Positions 7,639-16,707 of a DNA stretch of 64,000 nucleotides are shown piece after piece. The notes beneath the pieces were generated by a model. It was not told where the DNA came from, did no database searches, and worked only from the letters and a program-made list of their open reading frames with translations. Source of the stretch: Bacteroidota bacterium (GTDB lineage Bacteria > Bacteroidota > Bacteroidia > B-17B0 > Aurantibacillaceae); assembly GCA_021155905.1 (NCBI GenBank), contig JAJNBG010000012.1, positions 1-64,000 on the forward strand, given 5' to 3'. Within the stretch, counting starts at the first letter, position 1, and each line of letters opens with the position of its first letter. Position numbers and translations under genes: made by a program.

Positions 7639-9588
7639 TTAACCGATCTTACTTTCTTTTTTCTCCTTTAAAATTTCTAAAACCTCGTTATGAATTTGTT
7701 CAGCGGAGAAACCACATTCCAGGTATAACTCATTAGGTTCTCCATGCTCGATAAATCGGTCGGGAATACCAAGGCGTTTTACCTGTGCCTGGTAGTCATT
7801 TTCTGCCATGAATTCTAAAATAGCACTTCCTACACCGCCCACAATTGTTCCGTCTTCTATGGTAATTATTTTTTTATAGCGACTAAATACTTCGTGTAAC
7901 ATGGTTTCGTCCAGTGGTTTGGCAAAACGTAAGTCATAATGTGCAGGGCTAATCCCTTCTGCTTTTAATTTTTCGATCGCTTTGATGGCAAAATTGCCGG
8001 GATGCCCTAAAGATAAAATAGCAACTTCTTTTCCGTCATTCAATTTACGTCCCTTTCCAATTTCAATTTTTTTGAAAGGCGTTTTCCAGTTGACCATAAC
8101 TCCATTGCCCCGCGGATAACGAATACTGAAAGGTCCTGTTACATCTTCCAGTTGAGAAGTGTACATTAAATTTCGTAGTTCTTCTTCATTCATAGGTGCA
8201 CTCACAATCATGTTCGGAATACAACGGAAATAAGCGATATCAAAAGCACCATGGTGCGTTGGCCCGTCTGCTCCTGCAATTCCGCCGCGGTCTAAACAGA
8301 AGACTACTTTTAAATTCTGTAAAGCCACGTCATGTACCACCTGATCATAGGCACGTTGCATGAAAGAAGAATATATATTACAAAAAGGCACCATGCCCTG
8401 TGTGGCCAGTCCTGCACTGAAAGTAACCGCATGTTGTTCAGCTATGCCTACGTCGAATGCCCTGTCGGGCATGGCTTTCATCATGATATTCAAGGAACAG
8501 CCACTTGGCATGGCCGGAGTAATTCCCATGATTTTATCATTTTGTTCCGCTAATTCTACAATGGTGTGACCAAACACATCCTGGTATTTTGGAGGTTGAG
8601 GTTCTTTTGGAACTGTTTTAATAATCTCGCCTGTATCTTTATTAAATAAGCCCGGAGAATGCCAAACGGTTTCATTTCCTTCTTCAGAAAATTTATAGCC
8701 TTTTCCTTTTTTTGTTAAAACATGTAATAGTTTTGGGCCGGGAATATCTTTCAAATCGGCCATGATTTTCGTCAAACGAACCACGTCGTGCCCGTCAACA
8801 GGCCCAAAATATCTGAATTTTAATGATTCAAATAAATTGCTTTGCTTTAATAGAGAAGTCTTAACAGCATTCTCTAATTTACTTGCAATCTCTTGTGCGT
8901 TCGGACCAAACTTGCTGATCTTTCCTAATAATTCCCAAACTTTATCTTTGGTTTTATTGTAAGTATGTGAGGTGGTAATATCTGTCAGGTAATCTCTTAA
9001 AGCACCAACGTTTGGATCAATGCTCATGCAATTATCATTCAGTATTACCAATAAATTGCTATTCGAAATTCCTGCGTGATTTAATGCTTCAAAGGCCTGC
9101 CCGGCTGTCATAGAGCCATCGCCGATCACAGCTATGTGTTGTTTGTCTTTTAATCCTTTGTACTGGCTGGCAACAGCCATTCCTAAAGCGCCGCCGATGG
9201 AAGTAGAAGAGTGACCAACGCCAAACGTATCGTACTCGCTTTCTGAACGTTTTGGGAAACCGCTGATGCCTTTATAAATACGGTTGGTATGGAAAATGTC
9301 GCGTCGGCCGGTGATGATTTTATGTCCGTATGCCTGGTGGCCAACGTCCCATACCAATTGATCATAAGGTGTGTTGAATACATAGTGCAAAGCAGTTGTT
9401 AATTCAACTACGCCTAATGAAGCACCGAAATGGCCGCCTTTTACAGAAACAATGTCGATAATGAACTGTCGCAATTCTGAACAGAATTCTTCTAACTCTT
9501 CTTCTTTTAGTTTTTTAAGATCGGCAGGAGAATTCACCTTTGCCAATAATGCACCAGGGATAACCCCTGAACCTTTAACAATTTCCAT
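7639..9588 (-). CDS. dxs: 1-deoxy-D-xylulose-5-phosphate synthase
   Basis: DXS condenses pyruvate with glyceraldehyde 3-phosphate using thiamine diphosphate, the first step of the MEP isoprenoid pathway. The 649-residue length is normal. Seen in the sequence are the HQAYGHK segment, the thiamine-binding motif starting VIGDGSMTAG and ending at NDNCMSI, the pyrimidine-domain segment DRGGIAGADGPTHHGAFD, and the transketolase C-terminal domain. It appears to be monocistronic, with a promoter match upstream and a hairpin terminator downstream. The substrate supply fits with the polyprenyl synthetase gene at 56,094. Confidence 0.97.
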   Translation of the reverse strand: MEIVKGSGVIPGALLAKVNSPADLKKLKEEELEEFCSELRQFIIDIVSVKGGHFGASLGVVELTTALHYVFNTPYDQLVWDVGHQAYGHKIITGRRDIFHTNRIYKGISGFPKRSESEYDTFGVGHSSTSIGGALGMAVASQYKGLKDKQHIAVIGDGSMTAGQAFEALNHAGISNSNLLVILNDNCMSIDPNVGALRDYLTDITTSHTYNKTKDKVWELLGKISKFGPNAQEIASKLENAVKTSLLKQSNLFESLKFRYFGPVDGHDVVRLTKIMADLKDIPGPKLLHVLTKKGKGYKFSEEGNETVWHSPGLFNKDTGEIIKTVPKEPQPPKYQDVFGHTIVELAEQNDKIMGITPAMPSGCSLNIMMKAMPDRAFDVGIAEQHAVTFSAGLATQGMVPFCNIYSSFMQRAYDQVVHDVALQNLKVVFCLDRGGIAGADGPTHHGAFDIAYFRCIPNMIVSAPMNEEELRNLMYTSQLEDVTGPFSIRYPRGNGVMVNWKTPFKKIEIGKGRKLNDGKEVAILSLGHPGNFAIKAIEKLKAEGISPAHYDLRFAKPLDETMLHEVFSRYKKIITIEDGTIVGGVGSAILEFMAENDYQAQVKRLGIPDRFIEHGEPNELYLECGFSAEQIHNEVLEILKEKKESKIG

Positions 9589-9593
9589 TACAA

Positions 9594-9622
9594 CAAAGAT
9601 AAACTATTTTATTAATTGCAAA
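9594..9622 (-). promoter_or_regulatory. dxs promoter (TTTG-17-TATCTTTG)
   Basis: On the minus strand the -7 box TATCTTTG (9601-9594) is preceded after 17 bases by TTTG (9622-9619). The -7 box ends five bases before the dxs ATG, so the leader would be very short. Confidence 0.5.
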
Positions 9623-9713
9623 AACGAGAGTTTTAATGCTTTTATTGCACGTTTTGATGGTTAACAAACGTTAAACAAACAACGCCGGATATTAATGACT
9701 ACCTTACACATAT

Positions 9714-11582
9714 ATGTCTTTGTCAAATAAATGCCCGCAAACTCTCTTTTTAATCGAAGAAATCAGAGCCTTATCAGAAAACGATGATTCTGAATTTAAC
9801 GACCAGCTTCAGGAACTGCTTCTGCAGAAATCCATGGATGTTGATTTTAAAATAGAATTTACACAATTATGTTATTTCACGCTGGATAATGCGTTTTTTG
9901 TAAATGCCTTTGCAGATTATGGCATTCTTTCAAACAGGGGACTTTTTCCTGAAATTTATTTACGCTTTAAACATAAATTTTTGCCGGTTAATTCAGATAA
10001 AGATGAATTTCATCATTTTTTGAATTTTTTGTTCTCTGAACGAACAGATTATCTTTGGATTCAGAGAATCAATTTTTCAAGTTGGGAAGCGATATCAAAA
10101 CTGATAGATACAAATCACCTTGTTTCACTTTCTGAAAAGGTTACGGGTCAGTTATACAATGCTATTATTATTTTATGTCATAGATTAACTTCTATAGGTA
10201 TTGATCCATATATTGTAAATAAATTGCCAAAGTTTGATGACAGTGATTCTCCTTTCTTTGAATTAAATCTTCAGGCATCTTTATTTGTAAAAAACAATTT
10301 ATCAAATTCAAACATTTACGTTGACAAAGAAGTAAGTGTTTTATTAAGTAACATAGACTGCGTTGAGAATTTATTTAATGAAATTCAGAATAGAAAAGAT
10401 GAAATTGGAACCAGTCTCCACTTAACACTTTTACTGATCAGGGCGCGGCAGCACATTAGCAGATTGCGACTGTTATTGAACTTATTCATTACAAAACAAG
10501 AGAGCAACAAAGTACTAACTGTCTCACAACTGTTCCAGGATCTTGTAAAAGCAGAACAAACAAAGAATAGTATTAGGATCCTGATTAAAGAAAATACAAA
10601 TTTATTAGCTTATCGAATTGTTAGTCACACCTCAGAAAAGGGTGAGCATTATATCGGGTTTTCAAATAAAGAGAATCAAAAGTTGTTTCGATCAGCAATG
10701 GGAGGAGGATTAGTAGTAGTATTTTTGGTGTACATCAAACATTACATTCATATTCTGAATTTTTCTCTATTCTTTGAAGGCTTTTTATTTGGATTAAACT
10801 ATGGTTTGGGATTTGTGCTAATGCACTTATTACATTTAACGCTGGCCACCAAGCAACCTTCAATGACTGCCTCTTACATTGCGGAAAGCATTGATAATGC
10901 AAGTGATTCCAGTAAGAAGCCATGGATGATGTTTAAACAGATTATTCGTAGCCAGCTTGTTTCTCTCGTTGGAAATTTAGTTATTGTCTTGCCTTTATGC
11001 TTTTTATCAGCGTGGGTACTAAGCCACTATTTACATTACAATGTATTTGATCATGCAGGGGCTAAAAAGCAACTATACTCCAACCATCCTTTATACAGTG
11101 CTTCTTTAATTTACGCGTGTATTACGGGCCTGTTTTTATCGTTATCGGGAATTGTGATTGGCTATTTGGATAATAAAGTGGTTTTTTCGGAAATTGATGC
11201 ACGTATCATCAAACATCCAAAATTAAAAAACTATAGTAAGAAGAAAAGACAAGAGATTGCAGGTTTTATTGCTCGCAATCTTGGTGGTATTATGGGCAAT
11301 TTATTTTTAGGCTTTTGTTTGGGTATGGCAGGAAACATCGGAAAGTTTATTGGGCTTCCATTCGATATACGACATATTACTATTTCTGCAGGTAATTTCG
11401 GTATCTCAATGGGTTCAAGCCAATCATATCACTTGGATTTGATTATAACGGTTTTTATTGGGATCATCCTGATCGGATTGATCAACATCATTTCCAGTTT
11501 TCTGATCTCTTTCATAGTTGCCTGTCGTTCAAGAGATTTATCATTAAAACAGTCTTTAAAGATTTTATTCGGTGTGTATTAA
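9714..11582 (+). CDS. Multi-pass membrane protein of the Gcr 'site-specific recombinase' family
   Basis: This 622-residue protein has a soluble N-terminal half (to about 320) and a C-terminal half with about six hydrophobic helices. Landmarks match family PF10136 as I remember it: NYGLGFVLMHLLHLTLATKQPSMTA (about 363-387, quoted in parts NYGLGF, TLATKQPSMTA), a GYLDNK segment, NLGGIMGNLFLG, and LPFDIRHITISAGN near the C terminus. The family takes its name from a Neisseria gene linked to DNA recombination, yet nothing here resembles a tyrosine or serine recombinase, and the membrane helices argue against a direct DNA role. I keep the family name but consider the function unknown. It converges on selD with a four-base overlap of the 3' ends. 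Confidence 0.8.
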   Translation: MSLSNKCPQTLFLIEEIRALSENDDSEFNDQLQELLLQKSMDVDFKIEFTQLCYFTLDNAFFVNAFADYGILSNRGLFPEIYLRFKHKFLPVNSDKDEFHHFLNFLFSERTDYLWIQRINFSSWEAISKLIDTNHLVSLSEKVTGQLYNAIIILCHRLTSIGIDPYIVNKLPKFDDSDSPFFELNLQASLFVKNNLSNSNIYVDKEVSVLLSNIDCVENLFNEIQNRKDEIGTSLHLTLLLIRARQHISRLRLLLNLFITKQESNKVLTVSQLFQDLVKAEQTKNSIRILIKENTNLLAYRIVSHTSEKGEHYIGFSNKENQKLFRSAMGGGLVVVFLVYIKHYIHILNFSLFFEGFLFGLNYGLGFVLMHLLHLTLATKQPSMTASYIAESIDNASDSSKKPWMMFKQIIRSQLVSLVGNLVIVLPLCFLSAWVLSHYLHYNVFDHAGAKKQLYSNHPLYSASLIYACITGLFLSLSGIVIGYLDNKVVFSEIDARIIKHPKLKNYSKKKRQEIAGFIARNLGGIMGNLFLGFCLGMAGNIGKFIGLPFDIRHITISAGNFGISMGSSQSYHLDLIITVFIGIILIGLINIISSFLISFIVACRSRDLSLKQSLKILFGVY

Positions 11583-12607
11583 ATAAAAACAATTTCTTTT
11601 TCCAGCCTGGTTGTAATCTCACCGACTTTGGCAAAAAACTGACTACAGGAGTTCAGGAATTCATCCATTTCCTGTTCATGAGTTGCATCTACACTGAACA
11701 ATAATCCGCCGGATGTTTGGGGGTCACAATAAAAAATAAAATCCAGATCCGTCATCCCCGCAATGTGTTTGGATTGATTGTTATAATTCCTTGTTGTGTT
11801 ATCCGGAAAGACAAATTGTTTTGCATATTCTTTCGCGGGTTCCATAATCGGAAGACTTTCTTTTTTGATACGTGCAGATAAATTATTTCCCGCTAACATT
11901 TCCAGTAAATGCCCTGCAAAACCAAAGCCCGTGATATCTGTGATGGCATGAACGTAATTCAATGAACCAAGCTTTTCACCAATGGAATTTAAAGAAGTAG
12001 TTTGATCTAATAACAGGCTGTAATCTTTTTCTGTCAATAGCCCACGTTTCAGGGCAGTACTTAAAACGCCTATACCTAGTGGCTTAGTGAGGTATAAAAT
12101 ATCATTTTCTTTAATAGAATTATTTTTTTTAATATTTTCTTTTTTGACAATGCCTGTAACAGCCAGGCCAAATAATGGTTCCTGAGTATCTACACTGTGC
12201 CCTCCGGCAAGAGGAATTCCTGCCCTGGAGCACATCTCCTGTGCGCCTTTAATAACTTGTTGCGCGAACTCAGTAGGGATTTTATCAACCGGCCAACCTA
12301 AAATTGCTATTGCCATTAATGGTTTTCCTCCCATCGCGTAAATATCACTGATGGCGTTGCAGGCGGAAATTTTCCCGAAATCAAATGCCTCATCAACGAT
12401 GGGTGTAAAAAAATCGGTGGTGCTGATAATACAGTTGCCATCTTCTAATTCGTAAACAGCCGCATCATCCTTCGTTTCATTTCCGACCAACAAATTTTGG
12501 AAAACAATGTTCTGTTTGCAACCACTCAATATTTCTTCCAAAACTGCCGGTGCAATTTTGCATCCACAACCTGACGCTTTACTATATTGAGTTAATTTCA
12601 CGGACAT
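11579..12607 (-). CDS. selD: Selenide, water dikinase
   Basis: SelD makes selenophosphate from selenide and ATP. The 342-residue protein carries the N-terminal active loop ASGCGCKIAP with Cys14 (the Cys/Sec17 position of E. coli), Cys16 and the catalytic Lys17. The ATP-binding Asp residues of the PurM-like fold are also visible (DDAAVYEL, STTDFFTPIVD, AGGHSVDTQEP, TDITGFGFAGHL). The enzyme uses Cys, not selenocysteine, so its own synthesis does not need Sec insertion. It lies three bases downstream of mnmH in the same direction, so the selenophosphate is probably used for tRNA selenouridine. No selA or selB is in this window. Confidence 0.96.
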   Translation of the reverse strand: MSVKLTQYSKASGCGCKIAPAVLEEILSGCKQNIVFQNLLVGNETKDDAAVYELEDGNCIISTTDFFTPIVDEAFDFGKISACNAISDIYAMGGKPLMAIAILGWPVDKIPTEFAQQVIKGAQEMCSRAGIPLAGGHSVDTQEPLFGLAVTGIVKKENIKKNNSIKENDILYLTKPLGIGVLSTALKRGLLTEKDYSLLLDQTTSLNSIGEKLGSLNYVHAITDITGFGFAGHLLEMLAGNNLSARIKKESLPIMEPAKEYAKQFVFPDNTTRNYNNQSKHIAGMTDLDFIFYCDPQTSGGLLFSVDATHEQEMDEFLNSCSQFFAKVGEITTRLEKEIVFI

Positions 12608-12610
12608 GAT

Positions 12611-13639
12611 TTAATTTAAAGATTCAATAATTTGTTTTACTTTCAGTGCATTCACTTCCGCATCAATGGTATTGGAATTCATATAAACAATCGGTTGTTT
12701 CTTTTTTTTGTAACTAAACTCGTAGGCCCGGTCGTAGTATAAAAGTGATAGGCGAGCTACGTCTGCTAAGTTATGAGCATCCAAATACTCCAGGCACAGT
12801 TTTGTATTCAATGATCCTAATTGCTGAGATATTTTTATCACACAGTTCTTCAATGATTCAATATCAACAGTTGTATAATCTTCGACCAGTTTTTGAACCC
12901 TTAATTCAAATGGGATCTCCATTTTAATGATAGTCGATTTCTCCATTTGTTTCCATAGTCCGTGTGGTAATTTATTATAACCAATCGATTGTGCTTCGTC
13001 TTCAAGCACAGCGTACGCATCAGGATTCAATTGTGATAGCTGATGAAATACTTCATGTTCAAACACCTGTTGGGGATTTTGTTTTTGTTCATTGATTCCT
13101 CCGAATGCTGATCCTTTGTGATGCGCAATTTTTTCGAGATCGATTATTTGAACTGCTAAGTCATTTAGTTTTTTTAAAACATCAGTCTTTCCACTCCCTG
13201 TTTTGCCACCTAATAAAATGATCTTTCTTTCTTTCTCAAAATCAGACAAGACGTGATTTCGAAAAGCTTTATACCCGCCTTTCATAATGCATGCGTCGAG
13301 CCCGGATGTATTCATGAGCCATGCAAAACTATTGCTGCGCATGCCTCCTCTGAAACAATACACAAATACTTTTTTGTTTTTCGATAACTTTTTTACCCTG
13401 TCAACAAACGAGGTCATTTTGGGCGAAACAATTTCTAAACCCCGATTAACGGCGGTATCTTTTCCTTGTTGTTTGTATAGCGTCCCAATTTCAGCCCGCT
13501 CTGTGTCTTCAAATAGAGGAATGTTAACTGCATTCGGAACGTGTCCTTTTAAAAATTCAATTGGAGCTCTCACATCCACAATTAATTCGTTTTTACTTTG
13601 GCTTAAAAAATCGCCAACTTCTATGGCACTTACAGTCAT
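12611..13639 (-). CDS. mnmH: tRNA 2-selenouridine synthase
   Basis: MnmH (YbbB/SelU) replaces sulfur by selenium at the wobble 2-thiouridine of some tRNAs, through a geranylated intermediate, using selenophosphate. The 342-residue protein starts with a rhodanese domain whose catalytic Cys95 sits in VYCFRGGMRSNS. A P-loop domain follows, with GGKTGSGKT at 144-152. Domain order and length match the family. It is directly upstream of selD, forming a two-gene selenium unit. Confidence 0.95.
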   Translation of the reverse strand: MTVSAIEVGDFLSQSKNELIVDVRAPIEFLKGHVPNAVNIPLFEDTERAEIGTLYKQQGKDTAVNRGLEIVSPKMTSFVDRVKKLSKNKKVFVYCFRGGMRSNSFAWLMNTSGLDACIMKGGYKAFRNHVLSDFEKERKIILLGGKTGSGKTDVLKKLNDLAVQIIDLEKIAHHKGSAFGGINEQKQNPQQVFEHEVFHQLSQLNPDAYAVLEDEAQSIGYNKLPHGLWKQMEKSTIIKMEIPFELRVQKLVEDYTTVDIESLKNCVIKISQQLGSLNTKLCLEYLDAHNLADVARLSLLYYDRAYEFSYKKKKQPIVYMNSNTIDAEVNALKVKQIIESLN

Positions 13640-13823
13640 CAGTACGAATCTACATATTTTATCATTAGAATAAATAGTGGACTTAATTTGTTTAAAATGA
13701 TTCTGTAGTTTTATTGAATAAACAAGTTATAAATGCTAAATTGTTTAAATCTTGCCATGATATTGGGCTAATATTCGATGAATCATTGGATTTTGTGATT
13801 TTATTTGTATAATATTGTAGTAG

Positions 13824-14234
13824 ATGAAACTGACCAGACTTTTTACCCTTGTTTTTTTACTTTTAGCGATAGGAGTTACGACTCCTATAATGGCGCAGGT
13901 AAAGGGTGGTAGAAAAAGAGAGCATAGAAATCAGCGTGGAGGAGGTCATAAATTATTTGGCAATAAATCAAAAGGAAATGCGCATGCGTTTGCTAAAGGT
14001 GGAAATAAAAAAGGATTTATTGCACGTGTATTTAAAGGTAAAAAAAGCCAGGGCCCTTGGGTTTATCATAAAACAAAACCAGGCATCAAGCAAAGAAAAG
14101 AGCAGCCTAAATTATTTTCAAGAAATCGTACTAAAGGAAAACGTTTTACAGATGGCATCATTGCCCAGCAAAACAGAAAGCGTGCGAATACGCGCGTAAG
14201 AGGCAATGCAAGTTTCAGTAAAAGAAAACATTAA
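13824..14234 (+). CDS. Highly basic exported protein, unknown function
   Basis: A 136-residue protein with an N-terminal signal peptide (MKLTRLF, hydrophobic core, cleavage near IMAQ at about residue 24). The mature part is strongly basic (many Lys, Arg, Gly, Asn and His; almost no acidic residues) and seems largely disordered, with patches such as GGRKREHRNQRGGG and GNKSKGNAHAFAKGGNKKG. No domain is recognised. The charge would suit binding to DNA, polyanionic polysaccharide or the cell surface, but that is only inference. It has its own strong terminator and is probably a single-gene transcript. An overlapping 97-codon frame inside it looks like a shadow. Confidence 0.75.
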   Translation: MKLTRLFTLVFLLLAIGVTTPIMAQVKGGRKREHRNQRGGGHKLFGNKSKGNAHAFAKGGNKKGFIARVFKGKKSQGPWVYHKTKPGIKQRKEQPKLFSRNRTKGKRFTDGIIAQQNRKRANTRVRGNASFSKRKH

Positions 14235-14258
14235 AATAGTTTTTAAAACTTTTAAATC

Positions 14259-14292
14259 AATCCCGTCTTTTAAGATGGGATTTTTTATTTTT
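14259..14292 (+). terminator. Rho-independent terminator after the basic exported protein
   Basis: The arms AATCCCGTCTT and AAGATGGGATT pair over about 11 bases (one G-U pair) around a two-base loop. A run of six T, an A and five T follows. The purD ATG starts only 17 bases later, so the purD promoter must overlap or lie close to this element. Confidence 0.85.
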
Positions 14293-14309
14293 ACACTTTA
14301 TTCAATTCT

Positions 14310-15599
14310 ATGAACGTATTAATATTAGGATCAGGTGGTAGAGAGCATGCTTTTGCCTGGAAATTAGCTCAAAGCAAACAGTTAGAAAATTTATATATCG
14401 CTCCGGGAAATGCGGGGACTGCTCAATGTGGTACCAATGTTCCTATTTCAGCAACGGATTTTGATGCGATTAAAAATTTAGTCTGGGAAAAAAACATCGA
14501 ACTGGTATTAGTTGGTCCGGAAGATCCATTGGTTAAAGGTGTCCATGATTATTTTTTGCAGGATGAGGTATTGAAGGAAATTCCTGTAATCGGGCCTAAG
14601 AAGGACGGAGCCCAATTGGAAGGAAGCAAGGATTTCAGCAAACAATTTATGCAGAGGCATGGCGTGCCAACAGCAAAGTATAAAAGCTTTACAAAAGATA
14701 ATATCCAGGAAGGAGATGCCTTTATTGATTCTCTGGAGGCGCCTTATGTTTTAAAAGCGGATGGTTTGGCGGCAGGAAAAGGAGTTTTGATTTTGGATGA
14801 TAAAGAGGAGGCGAAACGTGAACTTCAGAATATGATTTTAAATGCCAAGTTTGGTAATGCAGGTAGCACTGTCGTGATTGAGGAATTTCTAAAAGGGATT
14901 GAATTATCTGTTTTTGTTCTAACGGACGGAAAATCTTATAAAATATTGCCGGCTGCAAAAGATTATAAACGCATTGGTGTAGGCGATACTGGTTTAAATA
15001 CCGGTGGTATGGGCGCTGTCAGTCCTGTGCCATTTGCTGATGAAGCCTTTATAAAAAAGGTGGAAGAAAAAATTGTGAAGCCAACCATCAATGGCTTATT
15101 AAAAGATGGGATTGATTACAGAGGGTTTATTTTTATCGGGTTAATGAATTGCGACGGAGAACCAAGTGTCATTGAATACAATTGCCGAATGGGTGATCCT
15201 GAAACTGAAGTAGTAATCCCCAGAATAGAGTCTGATTTTTTAGACTTGCTGCAAGGCGTGGCTACGCAAACACTGCACGAAAAACAGTTTAGTGTTACAC
15301 CTGATATCGCAACTACCGTGGTACTTGTGTCCGGAGGTTATCCGGAAGATTACGAGAAGAACAAGGTAGTTACCGGAATTCACAATTCAAAAGACAGTCA
15401 TGTGTTTCATTCCGGCACAACATTAAAAGATGGAGAGGTTGTCACCAATGGAGGGCGTGTATTTGCAATTACTTCGTTTGGAAAGACGATTGAAGAAGCT
15501 GTGGAAAAAAGTTTTGCAGCGGCTGAAACTGTTTCATACGAAGGGAAATACTACCGCAATGATATAGGCAAGGACTTAATTAATTGGAAGAAAAATTAG
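14310..15599 (+). CDS. purD: Phosphoribosylamine-glycine ligase (GARS)
   Basis: PurD joins glycine to 5-phosphoribosylamine with ATP, the second step of de novo purine synthesis. The 429-residue protein starts MNVLILGSGGREHAFAWKL, the family N terminus. It has the ATP-grasp region (PYVLKADGLAAGKGVLIL, about 145-162), the GLNTGGMGAVSP loop, and the metal-binding EYNCRMGDPETE. Length is normal. No other purine gene is near, so it is not part of a pur operon here. Confidence 0.97.
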   Translation: MNVLILGSGGREHAFAWKLAQSKQLENLYIAPGNAGTAQCGTNVPISATDFDAIKNLVWEKNIELVLVGPEDPLVKGVHDYFLQDEVLKEIPVIGPKKDGAQLEGSKDFSKQFMQRHGVPTAKYKSFTKDNIQEGDAFIDSLEAPYVLKADGLAAGKGVLILDDKEEAKRELQNMILNAKFGNAGSTVVIEEFLKGIELSVFVLTDGKSYKILPAAKDYKRIGVGDTGLNTGGMGAVSPVPFADEAFIKKVEEKIVKPTINGLLKDGIDYRGFIFIGLMNCDGEPSVIEYNCRMGDPETEVVIPRIESDFLDLLQGVATQTLHEKQFSVTPDIATTVVLVSGGYPEDYEKNKVVTGIHNSKDSHVFHSGTTLKDGEVVTNGGRVFAITSFGKTIEEAVEKSFAAAETVSYEGKYYRNDIGKDLINWKKN

Positions 15600-15860
15600 T
15601 TTTGATGTAAAAAATGTCTTTTAAGACTGAATTATTCCTCACTATTTTATTTTCGTATGCCCTTCGTTTAATTTTATCGATCATATTTTCCATTTAAACA
15701 ATTTTCCCTGATTTTTTCTAACGTGTAAGATTTTCTTAATACTCGTTGATCTAATAGGTGATTTATGCAACAGAATGTCGGAATTATAGAGTATTTTAGG
15801 TCGTACTATAATTTTAATGAAACTTGAATACTGCATTGATTGGTATTCGTTACAGGGTCT

Positions 15861-16706
15861 ATGAACAATCGAAAGCCTATTGATACTCATCAATTGCATT
15901 TACAAATAAATCCCGCCGAGATTTTAGATATTTTATATCAGAAATATGGTTATGATTTTCGTCAATATTCTGAAGCGCATATTAAGCGCAGACTTTATAA
16001 TAGAATGCTCATGTCCGGAATAAAAGATGTCAGTCAAATGAAAGGCCGGATTATGAATGATGAATTGTTCGCTGCCGATCTGATGCATGAACTTTCAATC
16101 ACGGTGACGGAAATGTTTCGTGATCCAAAATTTTATAAGTCACTTCGCGAAAATGTCATTCCAATTTTAAAAACGTATCCCTTTATTAAAATATGGCACG
16201 CAGGATGCTCAACCGGTGAGGAAGCTTATTCTATGGCAATACTATTGAAAGAAGAAGGGCTGTACGACAGGTCAACAATTTATGCGACTGACTTTAATCA
16301 ACAAGCTCTGAATCACGCTAAAGAAGGAATTTATCCTAATGAGCTGATAAAAGAGTATACAACCAACTATCAATTAGCAGGTGGAAAGGAGTCTTTTTCA
16401 ACTTATTACAGTTCCAACTACGGTCATGTCATAATGCATCAGTCGTTAAAAAACAACATCGTATGGGCAAATCATAATTTGGTTACGGATAGTGTTTTTG
16501 CTGAAGTTCATCTTATTTTATGCAGGAACGTGATGATCTATTTCGACAAAAATTTACAGAATAAAGTTCAGAATTTATTTCATGAAAGTCTTGTTAAAGG
16601 AGGGATTCTTTGTTTAGGCACAAAAGAAAGTTTACGTTTTACGGATTTGTATGATCAGTATCTTGAATTGGACAAAACACAACGCATATATAAAAAGAAA
16701 TATTAG
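15861..16706 (+). CDS. cheR: CheR-type protein-glutamate methyltransferase
   Basis: CheR proteins use S-adenosylmethionine to methylate glutamates, classically on chemoreceptors. I start the gene at the ATG at 15861, preceded by ACAGGG; the longer frame begins with a TTG at 15840 whose extra residues look unlike the family. The 281-residue product has the N-terminal helical domain with SEAHIKRRLYNRM, the conserved TVTEMFRDP (81-89), the SAM loop HAGCSTGEEAYS (113-124), ATDFN, and LILCRNVMIYF. No tetratricopeptide or receiver domain is attached. The next gene is cheB, one base downstream of the TAG. No chemoreceptor, CheA or CheW is adjacent. Confidence 0.93.
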   Translation: MNNRKPIDTHQLHLQINPAEILDILYQKYGYDFRQYSEAHIKRRLYNRMLMSGIKDVSQMKGRIMNDELFAADLMHELSITVTEMFRDPKFYKSLRENVIPILKTYPFIKIWHAGCSTGEEAYSMAILLKEEGLYDRSTIYATDFNQQALNHAKEGIYPNELIKEYTTNYQLAGGKESFSTYYSSNYGHVIMHQSLKNNIVWANHNLVTDSVFAEVHLILCRNVMIYFDKNLQNKVQNLFHESLVKGGILCLGTKESLRFTDLYDQYLELDKTQRIYKKKY

Positions 16707-16707
16707 A

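Noticed and set aside
9714-11582. Mobile-element status for the 'site-specific recombinase' family gene
   Set aside because: No terminal repeats, target-site duplications or recombinase motifs; the protein is a membrane protein in a housekeeping context.
15616-15627. GTCTT-TT-AAGAC hairpin after purD as a terminator
   Set aside because: Five-base-pair stem with a two-base loop and no following T tract.
15840-15860. Longer CheR start at TTG 15840
   Set aside because: The extra residues (MVFVTGS) do not fit the family, and the ATG at 15861 is preceded by a purine-rich stretch.
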